NCBI GenBank assembly: GCA_016934225.1
Contig: JAFGTH010000149.1
Location: forward strand, 1-5,566
Length of the DNA: 5,566 bases
Direction: 5' to 3'
DNA from: Lentisphaerota bacterium
GTDB taxonomy: Bacteria > Verrucomicrobiota > Kiritimatiellia > UBA8416 > JAFGTH01
Translations under genes and position numbers: made by a program
Notes under the pieces: generated by a model
Told to the model about the DNA's origin: nothing
Seen by the model: the letters and a program-made list of their open reading frames with translations, nothing else
The model's database searches: none
In this document: piece by piece, positions 1 to 4,320 of the stretch
How the letters are laid out: each line of letters opens with the position of its first letter
How positions within the stretch are numbered: position 1 is the stretch's first letter

Positions 1-881
1 ACACAACCCGAGAGCATCCACTCGTAGGTTTTGTAATGCATTTCCCGGCCAAACTCAATCAGACGTCTTTGCTGATCCGTCATTTTACCGAGACAAATCG
101 GACGACCGATAGACGGAGAATATCCGTCAGCCCGACCACCGACATTAATCTGCACAATGTCACCTTTCTCAAACTTCCGGTGTGTTCCTCGCGAAATTGC
201 GTTTGTGGTTTTTTTACCGCCGAAAGAGTAAACCGTGTGCGCTTCGCACTCACCGCCATTGCGATAAATAGCATCTATCGCAACACCGGCAAGCTGCAAT
301 TCAGTCATACCCGGTTTAATAACATTTAACATAGCCTCCATCGCCAGTTCGCCAATGCGAAGTCCTTCGCGCAGACAGGCGATTTCTGCAGACGATTTGA
401 TTTGACGCAATTTCGTCATGATCCCGTCCGCATTAATAATCTCGGCATCCGGAAAGCACGAACGCAAACCTTCATACATGGCCATATTTGTGCAAAGATA
501 TCCCGCAACACCGATGCGCTTGGGCCCCTTCACGCCTATTGACGCAAAAGCATCTGTATAACTGCTTGATGCAAGACCGGGATATGCCGGATCAGCCGTC
601 TCGCGGTATTCTTTGAGCATGTGAATGTTGGAAATCAAACTTCGCCCGCGCGCATAAGTTTCGCTTTCCAGCCCAATCAGGAGCACAGCCTCACCGGTCG
701 GAGCCACTGCAACACCGCCCATTTCAAACAAAGGCCAATATGCGGACAGATAACGCACGTTCGAATAATCCGCTTCATTGGAGTTTGCTACCATCACATC
801 AAGTTTAGCATCGGCAATCAACGCTGCCGCCCTTTTTACACGTTCGTGATATTCTTTTGCCGGAATCTGAACGTTTTGCAT
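1..881 (-). CDS. M24 / creatinase-like family protein (Xaa-Pro aminopeptidase fold), 3' end cut by the window
   Basis: The reading frame starts at the ATG complementary to 879-881 and stays open for 293 codons to the window edge, so the C-terminal part is missing. An in-frame TAA lies two codons upstream and a good Shine-Dalgarno sequence precedes the ATG, so the start is secure. Residues about 8-155 resemble the creatinase N-terminal domain (for example 'NVRYLSAYWPLFEMGG'). Residues about 160-293 begin the pita-bread catalytic domain, with 'KLRQIKSSAEI' and 'RKFEKGDIVQINVGG' followed by 'DGYSPSIGRPICLG'. In metal-dependent M24 enzymes two aspartates 11 residues apart bind metal; here those positions are N246 and S257. 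Creatinase, the metal-free member of the fold, likewise lacks these ligands. I infer a non-metal, creatinase-like hydrolase acting on a small C-N substrate, probably cytoplasmic since no signal peptide is visible. The substrate is unknown. It is divergent from the ThuA-like gene and may belong to the same catabolic locus. Confidence 0.9.
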   Translation of the reverse strand, partial: MQNVQIPAKEYHERVKRAAALIADAKLDVMVANSNEADYSNVRYLSAYWPLFEMGGVAVAPTGEAVLLIGLESETYARGRSLISNIHMLKEYRETADPAYPGLASSSYTDAFASIGVKGPKRIGVAGYLCTNMAMYEGLRSCFPDAEIINADGIMTKLRQIKSSAEIACLREGLRIGELAMEAMLNVIKPGMTELQLAGVAIDAIYRNGGECEAHTVYSFGGKKTTNAISRGTHRKFEKGDIVQINVGGRADGYSPSIGRPICLGKMTDQQRRLIEFGREMHYKTYEWMLSGC

Positions 882-889
882 CGGTTATG

Positions 890-897
890 TTCCTTTC
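890..897 (-). promoter_or_regulatory. Ribosome binding site of the M24-like gene
   Basis: The minus strand reads GAAAGGAA here, with AAGGA nine bases before the ATG. This is a normal Shine-Dalgarno match and supports the start at 881. Confidence 0.65.
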
Positions 898-928
898 TTA
901 TTCGCTACCCAACAACTTGCCGAAACAT

Positions 929-964
929 TTTATAATTACATTACATTTATTACCATTCGTGCAA
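929..964 (-). promoter_or_regulatory. Weak promoter candidate for the M24-like gene
   Basis: On the minus strand TTGCAC (complement of 959-964) is followed after 18 bases by TGTAAT (complement of 935-940). A TATAAA lies just downstream (complement of 929-934) without a good -35 box at standard spacing. The stretch is very AT-rich and sits 48-83 bases upstream of the start codon, where a promoter is expected. The -35 match is poor, so this is only a candidate. Confidence 0.25.
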
Positions 965-1070
965 GAAAGATTAGCCTACGCTTTTCCAAATGCAATAAAA
1001 AACGCCACGACGTCATTCGTTCCGGGTAAGCACAAAATCCAGCCGAAAGCAGGAACAAAAATTTTCTACC

Positions 1071-1182
1071 ATGAAGCACATGGATGACGAGGAAACCGCA
1101 GAATATCGAACAAGAAATATCGAATGTCGAAACGGGGAGAAAATGGAGAGAATGCAATGGGAAATTCTTTGTTACGGACTGA
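1071..1182. repeat. Intergenic repeat with 7-bp periodic core, likely a member of a dispersed family
   Basis: The core at 1104-1131 is four consecutive heptads: TATCGAA, CAAGAAA, TATCGAA, TGTCGAA. TCGAA recurs at 1106, 1120 and 1127, spaced 14 and 7 bases. Read in the frame from 1084 to 1182, the plus strand gives a 32-residue peptide containing 'KPQNIEQEISNVE'. The minus strand gives 'VSTFDISCSIFCGFL'. From memory, near-identical strings occur in many short hypothetical proteins of Lentisphaerota and Verrucomicrobiota genomes, which suggests a dispersed non-coding repeat rather than a gene. That recollection cannot be checked here, only one copy is in the window, and the outer boundaries are approximate. 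Confidence 0.5.
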
Positions 1183-1303
1183 AAAGAAGACCTCGTGTGT
1201 CCACCCGTTTGACTACCAAGTGTGCGTTCTTGAAGTTCTTCCGCCGAACCTAAATCCCTAACACTCTCCTTTTATCTCTGTATTCCGCGGCATCAAAAAA
1301 GTC

Positions 1304-1335
1304 TTGTGTTTGCTCGTTGAGGCGCACAGTATAAT
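1304..1335 (+). promoter_or_regulatory. Probable sigma-70-type promoter of the ThuA-like gene
   Basis: A perfect TATAAT -10 box lies at 1330-1335. The -35 box is less clear: TGTTTG at 1307-1312 has the ideal 17-base spacing but matches poorly, while TTGTGT at 1304-1309 matches better but lies 20 bases away. Transcription would start near 1342 and leave an untranslated leader of about 148 nt before the ThuA-like start codon. Confidence 0.45.
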
Positions 1336-1394
1336 TTCAACAAAAAAAGGAGTGTCATTTACCCTGAAGAAAAAGCGCATGCGTTAAGGACAAT

Positions 1395-1447
1395 ACCTCG
1401 CGGTCTTTGCTGTCTGAAAGACACCGAGTAAAGCGAGGTTACTCTGG
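1395..1447 (+). promoter_or_regulatory. Candidate structured leader RNA (two hairpins plus pseudoknot) upstream of the ThuA-like gene
   Basis: Three sets of complementary segments are visible. Hairpin A pairs GTCTTT (1403-1408) with AAAGAC (1417-1422) around an 8-base loop. Hairpin B pairs GAGTAA (1426-1431) with TTACTC (1439-1444) around a 7-base loop, and CC/GG (1424-1425 with 1446-1447) extends it past a bulged T. Six of the seven loop bases of hairpin B, GCGAGG (1433-1438), are the exact complement of CCTCGC (1396-1401). The segment could therefore fold as a pseudoknot, or switch between hairpin B and a long-range stem ACCTCGC/GCGAGGT (1395-1401 with 1433-1439). It lies between the probable promoter and the start codon, where a cis-regulatory RNA would act. 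I do not recognise it as a known riboswitch class. No folding energy or covariation was computed. Confidence 0.4.
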
Positions 1448-1489
1448 ACATCAGTTCATTACGCACAACCCGAATGGGAAAACAAAATC

Positions 1490-2194
1490 ATGAATGGAAA
1501 AAACGTGAAAAGAGCGCTGATAGTCTGGGGAGGATGGGACGGTCACGAGCCGAAACAATGTGTTGATATTTTCGGGCCATGGCTGAAAACAAAAGGCTTC
1601 GATGTCACAATCGCCGACACGCTTGATGCATATCTCGACTCAGAAAAAACATCGAATTACTCGGTCATTATACCTGTGTGGACTATGGGAACAATTAATA
1701 GTGAACAAAGCAATGCACTTCGAAATGCAGTTCGAGGCGGCAGCGGACTTGCGGGATGGCACGGCGGCATGGGCGATTCGTTCAGGGACAACACTGAATA
1801 CCAATTTATGACCGGCGGCCAGTGGGTGGCACATCCGGGCGGAATCGTGCCATATACTGTCAACATTCGAGATCACAAAGATCTCATAACAAAAGGGCTT
1901 CGCGACTTTCGGATGAAATCTGAACAGTACTATATGCATACCGACCCCTGTAACGAGGTACTGGTAACCACAACTTTCACGGGTCGCCATGGCGGCGTGC
2001 CATGGATAAAAAATTGCGTTATGCCCGTAGTTTGGAAAAAACGGTACGGCAAGGGACGCGTCTTTTACTCCTCGCTCGGTCATGTTGCAAAAGATTTTGA
2101 TGTTCCTGAAGTATTGGAAATTGCCAAACGCGGCATTCTTTGGGCCGCGAGAGAGAAAATAGTACCAGAATATGTATCGCCCAAAAAACGATAA
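1490..2194 (+). CDS. ThuA-like domain protein (trehalose utilisation ThuA family)
   Basis: This is a complete 234-residue protein spanning one ThuA-like, class-I glutamine-amidotransferase-like alpha/beta domain. Visible family features are the first strand 'RALIVWGGWDGHEPKQ' (residues 8-23), 'SVIIPVWTMG' (58-67), 'GWHGGMGDSFRD' (89-100), 'GGQWVAHPGG' (109-118), 'SEQYYMH' (144-150) and 'MPVVWKKRYGKGRVFYSSLGH' split across 178-198. The nucleophile-elbow cysteine of true amidotransferases is absent, as is usual for ThuA. No signal peptide or membrane segment is seen, so it is probably cytoplasmic. In rhizobia, ThuA acts with the dehydrogenase ThuB in trehalose and related disaccharide use through 3-keto sugars; the downstream oxidoreductase here fits that pairing. 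The actual substrate is unknown. The ATG at 1490 is preceded only by a weak GGGAA (1476-1480). Expression may be controlled by the long structured leader. Confidence 0.88.
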   Translation: MNGKNVKRALIVWGGWDGHEPKQCVDIFGPWLKTKGFDVTIADTLDAYLDSEKTSNYSVIIPVWTMGTINSEQSNALRNAVRGGSGLAGWHGGMGDSFRDNTEYQFMTGGQWVAHPGGIVPYTVNIRDHKDLITKGLRDFRMKSEQYYMHTDPCNEVLVTTTFTGRHGGVPWIKNCVMPVVWKKRYGKGRVFYSSLGHVAKDFDVPEVLEIAKRGILWAAREKIVPEYVSPKKR

Positions 2195-2199
2195 AGCTC

Positions 2200-2218
2200 A
2201 ATCATGACAAGCATGATT
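2200..2218 (+). terminator. AT-rich hairpin after the ThuA-like gene, possible weak terminator
   Basis: AATCATG (2200-2206) and CATGATT (2212-2218) form a perfect 7-bp stem with a 5-base loop, starting six bases after the ThuA-like stop codon. The stem is AT-rich and no clean T-run follows, so termination would be weak. It could instead be a protein-binding site or an mRNA 3'-end stabiliser. Confidence 0.3.
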
Positions 2219-2219
2219 T

Positions 2220-2229
2220 GTATTAATAC
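2220..2229. repeat. Perfect 10-bp palindrome GTATTAATAC
   Basis: The ten bases equal their own reverse complement and lie just after the 2200-2218 hairpin, in the gap before the oxidoreductase gene. A dimeric regulator could bind here, but AT-rich palindromes of this size also arise by chance. Confidence 0.25.
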
Positions 2230-2297
2230 GTGCGATAACGCTTACATAACCAATAAGCCCAAAAGAGTATTTGAACAAAATAATTGATTTTACAGGT

Positions 2298-2307
2298 TAA
2301 CCGGTTA
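2298..2307. promoter_or_regulatory. Palindrome TAACCGGTTA, LacI-family-like operator candidate
   Basis: This is a perfect 10-bp palindrome with a central CCGG, 24 bases upstream of the oxidoreductase start. The half-site also repeats directly as GGTTA (2295-2299) and GGTTA (2303-2307). Many LacI-family sugar regulators bind palindromes with a central CG of this kind, and a dehydrogenase of sugar catabolism is a typical target. No regulator gene is in the window and I see no convincing -35/-10 pair next to it, so the assignment is inference. Confidence 0.4.
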
Positions 2308-2331
2308 CGTCAAAAAGAGACATTCTAAAAA

Positions 2332-3432
2332 ATGCACAAAAAGAACTACGCAATGAACGGAAACAAAACAAAGATCGGCATAGTGGGATGCGGCAATATC
2401 AGCGACATCTATTTCAACAATTTCTGTAACTTGTTCAATAACGTGGAAATCAAGTCATGCGCTGATATTGTCATGGAGCGCGCGCAAACCAAGGCAATGA
2501 ATTATGGAATATACGCGGTAACAGTCGCTGAATTGATGGCTGATCCTGAAATTGAAATCATAGTAAATTTGACCGTGCCTCAGGCGCATTACGAAGTTTC
2601 CATGAACGCTATAAAAGCCGGCAAAAATGTTTATTCGGAAAAACCAATCGCACTGACTCGCAAAGAAGGCAAGGCGCTGCTATCCATGGCCCGTAAAAAA
2701 CATGTGATGATTGGAAATGCCCCCGACACGTTTATGGGCGCCGGTATTCAAACGTGTGTCAAACTCATAAACGACGGCGCCATCGGCGATCCGATTGCAG
2801 CAACGGCATTCATGATGAATCATGGGCATGAACACTGGCACCCGAACGCCGAATTTTATTATAAGTTCGGCGGCGGCCCCATGTTCGACATGGGGCCATA
2901 CTACCTAACCGCGCTTATCGCATTGCTCGGCCCTGTGAAACGCATTACCGGTGCAACTAAAATATCCTTCACTGAGAGAATATATTGTGGCGATAATGAA
3001 AAGAAGGGACAAAAGATAAAAGTGGACATCCCAACACACGTTGCCGGTATTATGGACTTCAAAAACGGTGTGGTCGGAACAATTATTACCAGTTTCGACG
3101 TTTGGTCACATCACCTGCCCAGCATTGAAATTTACGGGACCAACGGATCGTTGCAGGTTCCCAACCCAAACGAATTCGGCGGAACGGTCTCGTTGTTCAA
3201 ATCAAATGACGAAGGATGGCGAAATGTGCCCCTTACCCACGCATATGAGCAAAACAGCCGTGGTATCGGCGTAGCTGATATGGCAAAGGCGCTAACGGAC
3301 AAATATGCGATTAGAGCAAGCGGAGAGATGGCCTATCATGTTCTCGACCTCATGCACGCGTTTCATGACGCATCCGACAAAAACAGACATATCGAGATCC
3401 AGAGCACATGCAAGCGTCCCAAGCCAATGTAA
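2332..3432 (+). CDS. Gfo/Idh/MocA family NAD(P)-dependent oxidoreductase (ThuB-like partner)
   Basis: This complete 366-residue protein is of normal length for the family. Residues about 13-130 are the Rossmann domain: 'KIGIVGCGNISDIY' (14-27) is the dinucleotide-binding loop, 'NLTVPQAHYEV' (79-89) follows, and 'YSEKPIALT' (101-109) carries the family EKP lysine K104. Residues about 130-366 form the substrate domain, with 'GGGPMFDMGPYYLTAL' (180-195). Many members have D-x3-H at this site; here it is D186 and Y190, as in some sugar-oxidising subgroups. No signal peptide is visible, so it is probably cytoplasmic. It likely oxidises or reduces a sugar, glycoside or cyclitol hydroxyl, working with the ThuA-like protein 137 bases upstream on the same strand. 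It may be co-transcribed or have its own control at the 2298-2307 palindrome. Ribosome binding signals are weak; Met8 at 2353 is an alternative start because the Rossmann strand begins only at residue 14. Confidence 0.9.
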   Translation: MHKKNYAMNGNKTKIGIVGCGNISDIYFNNFCNLFNNVEIKSCADIVMERAQTKAMNYGIYAVTVAELMADPEIEIIVNLTVPQAHYEVSMNAIKAGKNVYSEKPIALTRKEGKALLSMARKKHVMIGNAPDTFMGAGIQTCVKLINDGAIGDPIAATAFMMNHGHEHWHPNAEFYYKFGGGPMFDMGPYYLTALIALLGPVKRITGATKISFTERIYCGDNEKKGQKIKVDIPTHVAGIMDFKNGVVGTIITSFDVWSHHLPSIEIYGTNGSLQVPNPNEFGGTVSLFKSNDEGWRNVPLTHAYEQNSRGIGVADMAKALTDKYAIRASGEMAYHVLDLMHAFHDASDKNRHIEIQSTCKRPKPM

Positions 3433-3473
3433 TAAAAAGTGTCCGAACATAGATACTGCGAAACAGGATTGTT

Positions 3474-4022
3474 TTAGATGATCCACAGAGTCTTTACATC
3501 CGTTTTCGTTTCCTGCTCCGCCTTGCTTTTGGAAATATCTTGCGATACTGCGAGCACAGTTAGTCGCGGCTGAGAATAACCAATCATTGTAAATATCGTA
3601 AATGGCTTTCCGTCACCTGTTGTTTGGGAAGATTTCTCCATTATTCTAAAGGAAAGCTGATCTAATCCGCTTGCGAGAATCTCGTCACAATCCGATATTA
3701 CGCGATGCAACACACCGGATTTAATATAATACCGAACATCAACCACACCAGATGCCGTCTGCACTCCTATCGTCATATCCGTATCTGAAGGAGCTGCCCG
3801 CACAATTTCCGCATTGCGTATGTCTTCATTGATTAAAGACAAAGCTACCTTGGCGTTATCATTTATTCCAGATGGAAAAGACGTGTGCCCGCATTTCCAC
3901 ACTGTTGCAAGAGAAAAAACGGCAGCAATCATAGCTACCGAAATAGCCACGGCGATGCCATCTTCCAGACGCGAGACAACAAATCCAGCCTTTTCCAAGC
4001 TTCGGTCACTTCGCTTTGTCAT
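3474..4022 (-). CDS. Pilin/pseudopilin-like membrane-anchored protein (minor pseudopilin PulJ/PilW type), divergent
   Basis: This is a 182-residue protein. A short basic N-terminus (residues 1-13, 'MTKRSDRSLEKAG') is followed by a single hydrophobic segment at about 22-43 and then a soluble part with 'ALSLINEDIRNAEIV' (60-74), 'VRYYIKSGVLHRVISDCDEI' (96-115) and 'LDQLSFRIM' (120-128). That arrangement (N-terminal helix, D-I-R-x-A, 'Y-x-I-x-x-G-V-L-x-R', 'L-x-F') resembles minor pseudopilins of type II secretion or type IV pili. The prepilin peptidase site would be G13/F14, but the conserved glutamate at +5 is R18 and E20 sits at +7, so processing is doubtful. It may simply be an inner-membrane anchored protein. 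It converges on the oxidoreductase gene, with 41 bases between the stops and no clear terminator. The first in-frame ATG after an upstream stop was chosen; no good Shine-Dalgarno sequence is seen. Confidence 0.6.
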   Translation of the reverse strand: MTKRSDRSLEKAGFVVSRLEDGIAVAISVAMIAAVFSLATVWKCGHTSFPSGINDNAKVALSLINEDIRNAEIVRAAPSDTDMTIGVQTASGVVDVRYYIKSGVLHRVISDCDEILASGLDQLSFRIMEKSSQTTGDGKPFTIFTMIGYSQPRLTVLAVSQDISKSKAEQETKTDVKTLWII

Positions 4023-4058
4023 CTCAACATCATGTTTCCGGCATCGCCGTGTTTATAC

Positions 4059-4190
4059 TCATGAAAAAACACTTTTCACTATGTAATACACCTTGCAGGC
4101 CGGATTGGTCACACAAACGAAAATTTTTTCAGAATTTTCTGTGCTGCCGTAAGGCTCTGGAACAGATGTCATTACGCGCAGATCAGACAT
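4059..4190 (-). CDS. Possible short ORF or gene remnant upstream of the pilin-like gene
   Basis: On the minus strand a frame is open from just after a TAA (complement of 4296-4298) to a TGA (complement of 4059-4061), 78 codons. The first in-frame ATG is at 4190 and gives 43 residues, beginning MSDLRVMTSV and ending YYIVKSVFS. It is in the same frame as the pilin-like gene, whose start lies 36 bases past the TGA. It could be a small gene, the 3' remnant of a lost pilin-type gene, or chance. A 50-codon plus-strand frame (4061-4213) overlaps it, so open length alone is weak evidence. I do not recognise the peptide. Confidence 0.2.
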   Translation of the reverse strand: MSDLRVMTSVPEPYGSTENSEKIFVCVTNPACKVYYIVKSVFS

Positions 4191-4289
4191 TACCGATGCA
4201 ACATGGATACTGAGGATTCGCCCTGAATCCGACGGTTCGGAAGGTTTTTGACAGGATATCTGTAACGGAGTTGAGCCGATCGGGATAAT

Positions 4290-4315
4290 CGCCGGTTATT
4301 CGCTGACTCCCGGCG
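4290..4315 (-). terminator. GC-rich inverted repeat just after glutamate dehydrogenase, possible non-canonical terminator
   Basis: CGCCGG (4290-4295) and CCGGCG (4310-4315) form a 6-bp all-GC stem with a 14-base loop, starting five bases after the gdh stop codon. On the transcribed minus strand the T-run (4316-4320) comes before the stem rather than after it, so this is not a standard intrinsic terminator. It may protect the mRNA 3' end or terminate without a U-tract. Confidence 0.3.
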
Positions 4316-4320
4316 AAAAA

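Larger units (their letters stand above)
882..1489. other. Divergent intergenic region between the M24-like and ThuA-like genes
   Basis: These 608 bases separate two divergently transcribed genes, and I see no convincing protein gene in them. From left to right they hold the leader and weak promoter of the M24-like gene (to about 965), a stretch with nothing recognisable (about 966-1070), a heptad-containing repeat (about 1071-1182), another featureless stretch (about 1183-1300), a right-facing promoter (1304-1335), and the leader of the ThuA-like gene (about 1342-1489). The 60-codon open frame at 1071-1253 lies over the repeat and is probably not a gene. Confidence 0.7.
4023..4320. other. 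Intergenic region between the glutamate dehydrogenase and pilin-like genes
   Basis: These 298 bases separate two minus-strand genes. They contain the doubtful short frame at 4059-4295, small hairpins at 4214-4230 (GGATTC/GAATCC, 5-base loop) and 4228-4241 (TCCGA/TCGGA), the perfect 8-bp palindrome CCGATCGG at 4276-4283, and a GC-rich inverted repeat at 4290-4315. On the minus strand a TATAAA (complement of 4052-4057) lies about 30 bases before the pilin-like start, without a convincing -35 box. No RNA gene is recognisable. Confidence 0.6.

Noticed and set aside
2..11. Ten-base match CACAACCCGA with 1464-1473
   Set aside because: A single exact 10-mer shared between coding antisense and a leader in 5.5 kb is within chance and has no extended similarity.
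36..329. 97-codon plus-strand frame
   Set aside because: It lies antisense to the strongly supported M24-like gene and has no family features or ribosome site.
621..1087. Two overlapping plus-strand frames (621-935 and 857-1087)
   Set aside because: They are shadows of the M24-like gene running into its promoter region, with no recognisable protein motif.
1071..1253. 60-codon plus-strand frame beginning MKHMDDEETAEYRTRN
   Set aside because: It lies over the heptad repeat, which gives protein-like strings in several frames, and lacks a properly spaced Shine-Dalgarno sequence; the repeat explains it better.
1640..2083. 147-codon minus-strand frame inside the ThuA-like gene
   Set aside because: It is antisense to a gene with clear family motifs and is a compositional shadow.
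3433..3473. Possible bidirectional terminator between the convergent genes
   Set aside because: Only a 3-bp TGT/ACA pairing around TCGG precedes the minus-strand T-run; the stem is too short to support a call.
4061..4213. 50-codon plus-strand frame with several cysteines, followed by small hairpins and five Ts at 4245-4249
   Set aside because: No ribosome site or promoter is visible, it overlaps an opposite-strand open frame, and the hairpins are short; the arrangement is suggestive but not enough to call a gene or terminator.
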